Shown one piece after another: positions 19,409-27,695 of a stretch of DNA of 64,000 nt. The position numbers were made by a program, and so were the translations under genes. Position 1 is the stretch's first letter. Each line of letters starts with the position of its first letter. The stretch is from positions 62,001 through 126,000 of the forward strand of contig NZ_JAGGLL010000010.1 in the NCBI RefSeq assembly GCF_017874425.1, in the 5' to 3' direction. Origin of the DNA: Clostridium punense. GTDB taxonomy: Bacteria > Bacillota > Clostridia > Clostridiales > Clostridiaceae. The notes beneath the pieces were generated by a model. That model did not search any database. It was given only the letters and a program-made list of their open reading frames with translations, and had not been told where the DNA came from.

Positions 19409-20644
19409 CTATATCAGCATATGTGTAATATCAGCGAAATCCTTAGCTGGTGCCCCAATAATCTTTGCTCCTTTGCTACAGTTTATAAAGGTAGTATCTG
19501 GATTTTGTTGAATTTTTCTTTCAATCCATCGCTTAAAGCTTAACATTCCTTCAGTTGTACTTAACATCTCACCATTTATGCCTAATATAGTCTTATATTT
19601 AATATTATTTTGATGATTTTCTGCTTCTCCTGAATGTGTTTTATTATTAAAGTAAGCTAAGTCTTGACCAACAAAAATTATTGGGTTAGCCCCTATTTTA
19701 ATAGCAATATCTAGCACAGCTGTAGCCACTGACTTTCCAGTATCAATTTTTATCGTACCCATTTTTTCCTCATTAAAAAATATATATTTTGGACCTTTAT
19801 AATTTTTAACAGCTAAATTATTTGCTGTACTTAGAAAACAAAGTGGCACATCTAAAGTCTCAAAGCCTTTTAATTGTTCAAAATATATTTTGTCTATTGG
19901 ATCAATTATGCAAATCATATCTGGTTTAATCCCATTTTCCATTAAGAATTTTAACGCTCTACCCACTGCAAAAATTCTAATTTTTCCGTAGAGTTGCTTT
20001 AACTCCTCAACAACTAGTTCCAGTGAAGGTCCAGCAGCTACAAGTATTATTGGCTTTTTTTCTAAGGTATTTTCTTGAATAAACCCATCTATTTTTCTAC
20101 ATGGTACTTTCATGTTCTCTTGGTAATTTTCCTCCATCAGTGAGGAGTATTTTGAAATAGCCAATTTACTAATTTGAAAATCTTTAATAATACCTTTAAT
20201 ATCGTTATATTCCTCTTGTAAAACCTTTAAAGAAGGTTTCCAGATTAAAATATCCTTACAATTACTTAAGGCTTTTGTTAAACTATGTAAATTTTCATAA
20301 TTATATCCGATAAATATCTGAACTCTTGGGTTTGAGATAATTTCATCTAGGAACCCATTTAACTTAGATATATTAAACACCTCTTTATCAAAGTCAAATA
20401 TTAAAATTTTACAGTTTAAATCAGTATTTTCCAACAATGCTTTTATGTGGTATCCACAGCCTATTCCGTATACAACAGCTTTTTCCTCATTGATATAAAT
20501 GTTTTCATTGCTTTTGACGTAAGTATTAGCTTCACTAATTGGATTATATTTGCTATGTAAAAAAACACCATCAACAGTGATAGTCTTAACATCCTCTTTA
20601 CCATTTACTATTTTGATAATTCTATTCTTACTATGATTACTCAT
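19409..20644 (-). CDS. Motility accessory factor (Maf/MptE-like) flagellin glycosyltransferase
   Basis: 411 residues from the ATG at 20644; a GTG at 20656 lies inside the ribosome binding site. The DUF115/MptE-like core is marked by ILVAAGPSLE (about 200-209) and IFVGQDLAYFNNKTHSGE further on. Maf proteins attach nonulosonic acids to Ser/Thr of flagellin in the cytoplasm, consistent with the legionaminic genes downstream. It is shorter than many Maf proteins (600 or more), lacking a long C-terminal extension. Confidence 0.85.
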   Translation of the reverse strand: MSNHSKNRIIKIVNGKEDVKTITVDGVFLHSKYNPISEANTYVKSNENIYINEEKAVVYGIGCGYHIKALLENTDLNCKILIFDFDKEVFNISKLNGFLDEIISNPRVQIFIGYNYENLHSLTKALSNCKDILIWKPSLKVLQEEYNDIKGIIKDFQISKLAISKYSSLMEENYQENMKVPCRKIDGFIQENTLEKKPIILVAAGPSLELVVEELKQLYGKIRIFAVGRALKFLMENGIKPDMICIIDPIDKIYFEQLKGFETLDVPLCFLSTANNLAVKNYKGPKYIFFNEEKMGTIKIDTGKSVATAVLDIAIKIGANPIIFVGQDLAYFNNKTHSGEAENHQNNIKYKTILGINGEMLSTTEGMLSFKRWIERKIQQNPDTTFINCSKGAKIIGAPAKDFADITHMLI

Positions 20645-20678
20645 AATCTTTATCACTCCTCTATTTTATAAAGTGTTT

Positions 20679-21023
20679 TTAAACTAAAATAGAAGTTATT
20701 TCAAGGTGCCAATTTTTAAGGATCGGACTAATTTCATATTTTAGTATATCACCCAATAATACAAAGTCACTACGTTGAATAGCTTCAAACATCTCATGTA
20801 ACCTTTCTATCATCTCATTGATATTAATTTTGCCTTTTTCTATATCTACAGTTAATGTCATTGCTTGTATTAAATCATCTACTCCTTGTGTTAAACTTGC
20901 AATTGCATTTAGTGCTTCTTCTTCTTTATCTTCTAATAATAAGCCACTTATATCATCAATATCTTTAAGGATTTCAATGATAAATTCCTGGCTAGTTCCT
21001 AATAATTCTTGCTTTTTATTCAT
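20679..21023 (-). CDS. Small helical protein of unknown function, first gene of the glycosylation operon
   Basis: 114 residues, acidic, no signal peptide, no cysteine. Predicted to be nearly all helical with two amphipathic parts (EFIIEILKDIDDISGLLL and NEMIERLHEMFEAIQ). I do not recognise the family. It is the first gene after a SigD-type promoter and lies 34 bp before the Maf glycosyltransferase, so a role with Maf, for example as a partner or flagellin chaperone, is a guess from context. Confidence 0.7.
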   Translation of the reverse strand: MNKKQELLGTSQEFIIEILKDIDDISGLLLEDKEEEALNAIASLTQGVDDLIQAMTLTVDIEKGKININEMIERLHEMFEAIQRSDFVLLGDILKYEISPILKNWHLEITSILV

Positions 21024-21163
21024 ATATTTACGCTCCTTTGTTTTGTTATAAAGTATAAAAGTTATTTATAAATTTCGTAATAATCCTGCTATTGTATTCT
21101 ATTTTAACATACTTTAATTAAGGTTCATAATAAAATATAAGTTAGTTTTTGCATTTATTAATT

Positions 21164-21190
21164 TTATCGTATAATATATCAAATTCTTTA
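21164..21190 (-). promoter_or_regulatory. SigD-type promoter of the glycosylation operon
   Basis: Minus strand: TAAA (21190-21187), 15-nt spacer, TACGATAA (21171-21164). It lies about 140 nt before the 114-residue protein and just inside a two-way terminator, so it probably drives the whole Maf/leg operon with the late flagellar genes. Confidence 0.7.
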
Positions 21191-21203
21191 ATTTCATAAG
21201 AAC

Positions 21204-21230
21204 AAAAGCGTGTATGCACACGCCCTTTTT
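21204..21230. terminator. Two-way Rho-independent terminator
   Basis: GCGTGT (21208-21213), loop ATGC, ACACGC (21218-21223), with a T run after it on the plus strand and TTTTG on the minus strand. It insulates the glycosylation operon promoter from minus-strand transcription through the insertion sequence. Confidence 0.75.
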
Positions 21231-21273
21231 AAACTCAAATAATATTTGTAACTTTTTCATATTGTTTGAAACC

Positions 21274-23056
21274 TTATAACTCATATTTCGCTGAATGAAT
21301 TTCGTTCAGCGATTATTTTTTTATTGATCGTTTTTTTTGGATTATTTTAATGCATTAGCCTTAATATTCCAAGGAGCTATTATAGACTAACCCCTTAGAT
21401 AAATTAGGCTATTTTAAAAAGTGAAGTTAATCTTATCAAAGAACAGTACCTGTAAATATAGACTCATCTAAACCCAAATACCTCATGATCTTTGATTGGC
21501 TTTCGTTTAAAGGTTTTTTTAATATTCTCTTGACTCCCTGCTTATCCTTTATAGCAAATACTGCAATATTGTAAAATATATCTACGATTGCCTTAAATGT
21601 AGGTCTTTTCATCTTTATTTTTCCAGGTCCAATCACTATAGCCTCTTCCTTTTTCAGTTCTCTTCTCACTACGTGCTCTATTACAGACAAAATCATCATA
21701 GTAATAAGCATCATATATGTTAACGCTTCTACTCTTTCAGGTGTTTTAACAAATAGTGAGTTGATAAAACCTGGAGATTTTAATTGCTGAAACTTTTTCT
21801 CTACACTACTTTGAGTCTTATATTCACTTAAGATATCTTCAGCTGAAATCTCTAAATCAGTACTCACAAGCACGAAAGTGCATGCTTCCTCAATGCTTTT
21901 GTTAATTTTGTCTTCTTCAACAACTAATTCAAATTCAATGTTATAGTTATAAACCTTTTCACTTTCTTTTATAGAAGGTCTTCAGCCTCTTTTGATACTT
22001 GCTTTAAAATACTTCTATTTTTCGTACCTTCTAGGCTATGTGAATAACAAACTGCAAATTTACAGTCAATACCTTTATAGTCTCCTATATACTCTGATAC
22101 TTTATAGTGAACAAGTTCCTTATGAGCATTTTCAATACTAACTTCATTAGTAAGTTGTTTTTTATCTAATGCTTCGCAAATAAGCTGCTTAGCTATAAGT
22201 GTTTTATCTGGAACTCTGGTGATTATCTTAATACCTTTTTCTCTTGCTCTAATTAAGTTATTTTCTGTGAAAACAGCACTATCACCAATATAATAAAAGC
22301 TGCTCTTATCTGTATGAGTCCTTTGTAATAGCTCATCTATATCATTTAAATTGTCGTAGTTATAGGTTTTATCATCGATATTACCAGAAAGAACTTTAGC
22401 ATCTACTATAACTCCATTTGCTGTTCCAATCGCCATTTTAATCTGTTTTTTATCTTCTCTTTTATCTTTACTATGACCGAAGGTAATGTTTACAGCACCC
22501 ACTTTGCCCTCTTCAGTTTCGTATTCTCCCCACATAACTTTTGAAGTAGTGTCAAAGTTAACATTTTTTACTGTCAAACCGTAGGTAGCAAAAGCTTGAG
22601 CACTAATTTGAGAGAATATCTTTCTTGGGCCTACGGCATGAAGTTTATCTAAAAATGCTCCAAACCGGTCATCATTGATTTGTTCTAGGCTAATATCAGA
22701 ATTAAAAATAGTAGCTAAATCCTTTTCTTCAAAGTATTCATTCATAATATATAGTGGTTTGTAGCTATCACAAAGATTCACAATCATCATTTCAGCTAGA
22801 GTTCCATAAGAAATATCGGGCTTTCGCCCATTTGAACTAGTCAAATAGTGATTCATTGTTGAGGTGACACCAAGTTTATTGCATATACCAGCTATAAAAT
22901 TCATTTTACTATAATAATATTTATCTAAAATAGTATAGTCCATAATTCAATTCCTCCTATGGTTTATATAAAAATCATAGACAAATTGAATTGAAAAATA
23001 TACAGAAAATTAATTGTTTAATTGGAAAATTAAGTTATTCGGAATATGAGTTATAA
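21274..23056 (-). mobile_element. Insertion sequence, IS1634/IS4-like, with terminal inverted repeats
   Basis: A transposase region is bounded by TTATAACTCATATTTCG at 21274-21290 and its inverted copy (16 of 17 positions) at 23040-23056, giving about 1783 bp. A small hairpin (CGCTGAA/TTCAGCG) lies just inside the left end. The flanks show no clear target duplication, so the exact ends may be a few bases off. It sits between the terminator of the vWA/IPT gene and the promoter of the glycosylation operon and breaks no recognisable gene. Confidence 0.8.
21436..22943 (-). pseudogene. IS1634-family transposase, frameshifted
   Basis: Two reading frames together cover one transposase of about 500 residues. 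The N-terminal part (22943-21969, from MDYTILDKYYY) includes the DUF4277-like region and the catalytic NVNFDTTSK and YIGDSAVF stretches. The C-terminal part continues in another frame (IKESEKVYNYN...) with the EYKTQSSVEKKFQQLKSP motif holding the last catalytic Glu. The break falls within 12 nt near 21970; removing 2 nt (CT) restores one frame. No slippery heptamer is seen there, so decay is more likely than programmed frameshifting. Confidence 0.8.
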
Positions 23057-23120
23057 TATTAAGACCTAACAGAAACTCTTTAGAGTGAAAAAAATTTGAA
23101 ATTCCTATACAATAAAAAAA

Positions 23121-23142
23121 CCTCCCACAGATATGTGAGAGG
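23121..23142 (-). terminator. Rho-independent terminator of the vWA/IPT gene
   Basis: On the minus strand CCTCTCACA, a 4-nt loop, TGTGGGAGG and then seven T. It lies 15 bp after the stop codon at 23157. One mismatch in a 9-bp stem. Confidence 0.93.
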
Positions 23143-23156
23143 CAAATAATTAAAAT

Positions 23157-26100
23157 TTATTTATATTCATAAAACATTTCATTACTTTCTATACCTTCTT
23201 CGTTAATTAATGTCAATTTATAAATGCCTGCTGTTGAAACACTTGGCATATTTTGTCTTGCATAAGTGGTATTATAAAAATTGGTTAATGTATTTTCATG
23301 CACCATTATACCTGATGGGCTATATATTCTTAGTTTCATATTTGCACTAAAACCAGTACCATAGAAATAAAGATACGTGTTACCTGTTTTTGGTCCTACT
23401 GGTGCTGCACCACCTGCACCAGATATTTTAGTAATTGCTGGTACAGGTATTGATGGTTTAGCCTGGTAGGTAAAAGTCGTGCTTACAGTAATTCCACTTG
23501 AGTTTCTTACCTCTACATTAACAGTTCCACCTTGAGCTGGTAATCCAAGCCCCTGAGCTGAAGGCATTGATAAAATTTTAATCTGAGTTGCACTATAAAA
23601 ATATGAGCTTACCTCATTGCCATTTACATATACCTTTGAGTTAGAATCAAAATACATTCCATATATAAAGACAGAATATCCCCCACTATAAGCACCAGTT
23701 TTTGGTGATAAACTAGTTATAGTTGGTACTGCTAATGTGTAAGTATAAGCAGCAGGAAGAGTAACATTTTGTCCATCTGGATTAATTATCTCTAAGTCTA
23801 CGGTGCAAGCTGTTGCACTCTTAGGTATTATTATTCTAAATTTAGTGGAGTCATAATAATTTGCTACAGGGATTTCAACCCCTCCCATTTTAACTGTAAG
23901 TCCACTTTGAAAACCTGTTCCTGTAACATATAGATACTCTCCACCGATTGTAAGCCCCGTAGTGCTTGATAAACTTGTAATGGTTGGAGCTGGTGGTGGT
24001 GGTGGTGGTAAATAAGTATAAGCTCCGGGTAATGTTACAGCTTGTCCATCAGGATTTATTACCTGTAAGTCTACAGTGCAAGCTGTCGAACTTTTTGGTA
24101 CTATTATTCTAAATTTGGTGGAATCATAATATGTCGCGACTGGGATTTGAACCCCTCCCATTTTGACAGTAAGTCCACTTTGAAAACCTGTTCCTGTAAC
24201 ATATAGATATTCGCCACCGCTAATATCACCAGACGTTTTAGATAAACTAGTTATGGTTGGAGCTGGGATTGACGGCGGAGCTAAATAAGTATAGCCCTTT
24301 GTAAAAGTACAAGTTTGCCCATCTGGGTTTGAAACTGTTACATCTACTGTTGATGGAGTTGAAAATGCAGGAACTTTTATTCTGATTCTTGTATTTTCAA
24401 CGAGAATTATTTGCATAGCATCTTGATTTCCCACCTTAACCTGTGCTCCACTCTGGAATCCATTTCCATAAATATACACATATTCTCCACCTGCTAAATT
24501 TCCTTCATTAGGTGTAATTGAAGTAATTTCAGGTGCTGGTGCCTTTGGTGGTTCAATATAAGTGTATGCTCCAACTAATGTAGCAGTCTGTCCATCAGGG
24601 TTTGAAACTGCTACATCTACTGTTGATGGAGTTGAAAATGCAGGAACTTTTATTCTGATTCTTGTATTTTCAACTAATATTATTTGCATAGCGTCTTGAT
24701 TTCCGATCTTAACCTGTGCTCCACTCTGGAATCCACTTCCATAAATATATACATATTCTCCACCTGCTAAATTTCCTTCATTAGGTGTAATTGAAGTAAT
24801 TTCAGGCTTTGGTGCCTTTGGTGGTTCAATATAAGTGTATGCGCCAGTTAATGTTGCAGTTTGTCCATCTGCATTAATTACACTCACATCAACAACAGAA
24901 GCTGTTTGGGAAGCTGGCGCTGTCACTTTAATTGTACTTCCATCTACTATGGTTAAGCTTGTTCCTTCAACATTCCCAAACTTAACTGAAGTAGCTTTTC
25001 CTAAGTTTGAACCTGTTATTGTAACTATATTTCCGCCTTTCAATTCTCCTGAATTAGGGGTTATAGATGTAATCGTCGGTGCAGGATTGCCATTGTAATT
25101 ATATGCACTTGGTCTAGTTATTGTAGTTCCGTCTACGTTTGTTAATGTTAGATCTACCGTTCCTGGGGTAACACCCTGAGGAACATAAGCATACACTAAC
25201 ATTGGGTTTTTGTAAGTAGCACGTGCTTCCATATTTCCAAAGAAGACTTTTATTCCACTTGCAAAGTAATTACCTTCTATAGTAACAATATTACCTCCTT
25301 CCAGAGGACCATTATTAGGATTGATTTTAGTAATTGTTGGGTTAGCCCAATATCTATAGTTGCTTGTAGCAAATTGACTATCATCATTTGTAACTTTTAC
25401 ATTTACAGTCCCAACAGTACTAGCTGGAACTGTTGCTCTTATTTCATTAGCACTTACAACTGTCACATTAGTTGCAGCTTTAGCTCCAAACTGAACTGTA
25501 GCTCCTTGACGGAATTTATCTCCTCTAATTATTACTTCATTTCCACCAGCTATTTCACCATTATCAGCTTCAATAGAAGTAATTATTGGTGCAGGGTATT
25601 TAACTGTAATGGAAGGTGACGTAACTGTGAATTCCCTTTTCGATCCAGCAAAATCGCTATACGATACTGTAGTATTTGTACCAACAGGTATAGTTCCCAT
25701 GGCTGAACCTGACTTATGCCTTATTTTATAAGTAAAATTCAAGGTATCTTGCTTTAATTCTAAAAAATTCCAGGTTAATTCATTACCATTTATTGTTGGT
25801 TTAGGAATATTTCCATCTGCAGAACCTGGAACTAATTCGAAGTTTGGCGCAATTGTATCTTTAATAACTACATTATACGCACTAGCAACACCAATCTCTT
25901 GTACTATAGCTTTGTATATGGCATCCAACCCCTGAGATCCTAAAACAAAATGATGATGATGCTCAGTAGTTGCCATGTTTTTAAGAAGAGTATTCCACTG
26001 ATTTGTATCTGGATTATCAGTAGACCCTAGTAATGCTATAGTATAAAATACTATACCTAAATCCTTAGCTTGTTGCGCAGCATTTAATGCATCCTGCGTA

Positions 26101-26621
26101 TTACTAGCAGCACCATCTGTTAAAATAACAATAACCGGCTGTGCCTCTGGTCTATGATTAGATAAAACATTTATTGCTGATCTTATAGCTACTCCTGTTT
26201 GAGTACCTCCACCTGCAGATAAACTGCTGATACGATTTTTTACGCCCGTTACATCAGTTGTTAATGGGGTTGCATAAGCATTATCACTAAAATCCACAAG
26301 ACCTACCTGATGCTTAGTCATATCCATTAAATCAATGAAAGATTTTGCAGCACTTTTAGCAGCTTCCATCTTTTCAGTTCCCATACTTCCTGACTTATCA
26401 ATTATCAAAACAACATCATTTGGCTTTACCACATCTACTGGTGGTGTTCCTTTAATTGATAAAGTAACTTCTGCTTCTTCTTCATTAGTCATTTGAGTAA
26501 CATTTACTGTTTTAGTAACAGAAACGTACTCAGTAGCTGCTTTAACAATATTTGTAGGCATTATAAAGGTGAACAAGTAAAGCAATACTAAAAATGAAGA
26601 AAGACCTTTTTTTGATTTCAT
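23157..26621 (-). CDS. Secreted von Willebrand factor A protein with nine IPT/TIG repeats
   Basis: 1154 residues. Signal peptide at 1-28 or 29 (KSKK, hydrophobic core, cleavage near VKA-A). The vWA domain (about 70-245) has an intact MIDAS start DKSGSM (D75, S77, S79). Nine immunoglobulin-like IPT/TIG repeats of about 90 residues follow to the end; repeats 4-5 and 6-7 are close pairs. No LPxTG motif, membrane anchor or cell-wall repeat is seen at the C-terminus (ends EMFYEYK). Likely an extracellular adhesin or filament-associated protein. It lies directly after two flagellins and behind a c-di-GMP riboswitch. Confidence 0.88.
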   Translation of the reverse strand: MKSKKGLSSFLVLLYLFTFIMPTNIVKAATEYVSVTKTVNVTQMTNEEEAEVTLSIKGTPPVDVVKPNDVVLIIDKSGSMGTEKMEAAKSAAKSFIDLMDMTKHQVGLVDFSDNAYATPLTTDVTGVKNRISSLSAGGGTQTGVAIRSAINVLSNHRPEAQPVIVILTDGAASNTQDALNAAQQAKDLGIVFYTIALLGSTDNPDTNQWNTLLKNMATTEHHHHFVLGSQGLDAIYKAIVQEIGVASAYNVVIKDTIAPNFELVPGSADGNIPKPTINGNELTWNFLELKQDTLNFTYKIRHKSGSAMGTIPVGTNTTVSYSDFAGSKREFTVTSPSITVKYPAPIITSIEADNGEIAGGNEVIIRGDKFRQGATVQFGAKAATNVTVVSANEIRATVPASTVGTVNVKVTNDDSQFATSNYRYWANPTITKINPNNGPLEGGNIVTIEGNYFASGIKVFFGNMEARATYKNPMLVYAYVPQGVTPGTVDLTLTNVDGTTITRPSAYNYNGNPAPTITSITPNSGELKGGNIVTITGSNLGKATSVKFGNVEGTSLTIVDGSTIKVTAPASQTASVVDVSVINADGQTATLTGAYTYIEPPKAPKPEITSITPNEGNLAGGEYVYIYGSGFQSGAQVKIGNQDAMQIILVENTRIRIKVPAFSTPSTVDVAVSNPDGQTATLVGAYTYIEPPKAPAPEITSITPNEGNLAGGEYVYIYGNGFQSGAQVKVGNQDAMQIILVENTRIRIKVPAFSTPSTVDVTVSNPDGQTCTFTKGYTYLAPPSIPAPTITSLSKTSGDISGGEYLYVTGTGFQSGLTVKMGGVQIPVATYYDSTKFRIIVPKSSTACTVDLQVINPDGQAVTLPGAYTYLPPPPPPAPTITSLSSTTGLTIGGEYLYVTGTGFQSGLTVKMGGVEIPVANYYDSTKFRIIIPKSATACTVDLEIINPDGQNVTLPAAYTYTLAVPTITSLSPKTGAYSGGYSVFIYGMYFDSNSKVYVNGNEVSSYFYSATQIKILSMPSAQGLGLPAQGGTVNVEVRNSSGITVSTTFTYQAKPSIPVPAITKISGAGGAAPVGPKTGNTYLYFYGTGFSANMKLRIYSPSGIMVHENTLTNFYNTTYARQNMPSVSTAGIYKLTLINEEGIESNEMFYEYK

Positions 26622-26656
26622 AACATTTCCCTCCTAATAAATTATTTATAAAAAAA

Positions 26657-26679
26657 AGTAATAGCAGTGTACTATTACT
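26657..26679 (-). terminator. Terminator in the riboswitch expression platform
   Basis: Minus strand AGTAATAG, 7-nt loop, CTATTACT, then seven T. It stands between the riboswitch aptamer and the ribosome binding site (AGGAGGG) of the vWA/IPT gene. The 3' end of the aptamer contains CTATTA, able to pair with the terminator's 5' arm (TAATAG), the expected antiterminator. Confidence 0.85.
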
Positions 26680-26685
26680 TAAATT

Positions 26686-26772
26686 AATAGCAACCTGGCA
26701 ATCTTATTAGTTTTATAACTTAATGAAGACCCATGGCTTTGCGTCACTACATTTCTATAGCTTTGCCCATAA
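26686..26772 (-). promoter_or_regulatory. Cyclic-di-GMP-I riboswitch (GEMM-I)
   Basis: On the minus strand the conserved GEMM-I parts appear in order: GGGCAAAGC (26768-26760), a 5-bp P2 stem CTATA/TGTAG capped by a GAAA tetraloop (26755-26752), GACGCAAAGCC (26745-26735), the ATGGGTCTT receptor-side P3 strand, its partner AAGATTGCC, and AGGTTGCT (26696-26689) closing P1. The aptamer begins about 10 nt after the flagellin stop, leaving no room for a separate promoter. It controls the vWA/IPT gene through the terminator at 26657-26679. The direction (off at high c-di-GMP) is inferred from the overlap of P1 with the antiterminator. Confidence 0.93.
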
Positions 26773-26778
26773 ACGAAT

Positions 26779-27615
26779 TTATTTTAAAAGGTCAAGAATT
26801 CTTTGTGGCGCTTGATTAGCTTGAGATAACATGGCTTGTGATGATTGCATTAAAATATTTTCCTTTGATAATATCATCATCTCTTTTGCCATATCCACAT
26901 CTCTTATTCTTGACTCTGCTGCTTGTGTATTTTCTTGTCCATTATTTAAATTATTTATAGCATGTTCAAGGGCATTTCTTACTGCTCCTAAGTCTCCTCT
27001 TTGGGAAGAAACCTTTTCAAGCGCTTTGTCTACTCTAGGTATGTCTAGCTTATTTATTCCTGGAGTACCATATGGCGCCAACATACTAGATTCAGGTAAA
27101 TCTAATCCGAAGGGGATTGTAAAGTCCTTATCTGCACTAAACTTAATCTTCATAAATTGATTTTCATCTGCTCCCACTTGAACAGTTACTTCTGGTAATG
27201 AACCATTTAATAAATTCATGCCATTGAAGGATGTAACTTCAGCAATCTGATTAATGTTTGATAAAATTTCACTCATCTCTTTTTCAATAGCTTCCCTATC
27301 TATGGTTACATTAGTATCATTGCATCTTTGAACTTCTAGTTCTCTAAGCCTATGAAGAGATGCTTGAATTTCATTCAACGCTCCTTCAGCTACATCAGTT
27401 AGAGAAATTGCATCTTGGGCATTTTTAGATGCTTGTCCAAGTCCTCTTATCTGGCCTCTCATTTTTTCTGATATAGACAGACCTGCCGCATCATCAGAAG
27501 CCCTACTTATTCTTAACCCTGAGGAAAGTTTTTCAGCTGACTTACCTATATTTACATTTTTTTCCTTACCACTTCTATGAGCTTGCATTGCACGCAAGTT
27601 ATGATTAATAACCAT
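26779..27615 (-). CDS. Flagellin (second copy)
   Basis: 278 residues with complete N- and C-terminal D0/D1 regions (start MVINHN, SSGLRISRASDDAAGLSISE; end QAMLSQANQAPQRILDLLK). The central region is short and unlike copy one (DLPESSMLAPYGTPG). An unusual Cys occurs in RELEVQRCNDTNV where the main flagellin has GA. It lies 80 bp after flagellin one, behind that gene's terminator, and has a good ribosome binding site but no visible promoter, so it is probably made by read-through at a lower level. Confidence 0.95.
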   Translation of the reverse strand: MVINHNLRAMQAHRSGKEKNVNIGKSAEKLSSGLRISRASDDAAGLSISEKMRGQIRGLGQASKNAQDAISLTDVAEGALNEIQASLHRLRELEVQRCNDTNVTIDREAIEKEMSEILSNINQIAEVTSFNGMNLLNGSLPEVTVQVGADENQFMKIKFSADKDFTIPFGLDLPESSMLAPYGTPGINKLDIPRVDKALEKVSSQRGDLGAVRNALEHAINNLNNGQENTQAAESRIRDVDMAKEMMILSKENILMQSSQAMLSQANQAPQRILDLLK

Positions 27616-27657
27616 AATATCACCTTCCTTTAACTAAAAAGAAAATTTGATAATAAA

Positions 27658-27681
27658 AAGGCTAGAGAGTTCCCTAGCCTT
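27658..27681 (-). terminator. Terminator after the main flagellin
   Basis: AAGGCTAG (27658-27665), an 8-nt loop and CTAGCCTT (27674-27681); on the minus strand the hairpin is followed by TTTTTATT. It separates flagellin one from flagellin two and would lower expression of the latter. Confidence 0.9.
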
Positions 27682-27695
27682 AGTATTGCACCAAA

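Noticed and set aside
21960-21990. Programmed -1 frameshift in the transposase
   Set aside because: No slippery heptamer lies in the 12-nt window between the two stop codons. A 2-nt insertion explains the break better.
23430-25090. Repeats in the vWA/IPT gene as a CRISPR array
   Set aside because: The repeats are about 270 bp, in frame, and encode IPT domains. No short regularly spaced repeats occur in the window.
26590-26621. Lipoprotein or sortase anchor for the vWA/IPT protein
   Set aside because: The signal peptide lacks a lipobox cysteine and the C-terminus has no LPxTG, hydrophobic segment or charged tail.
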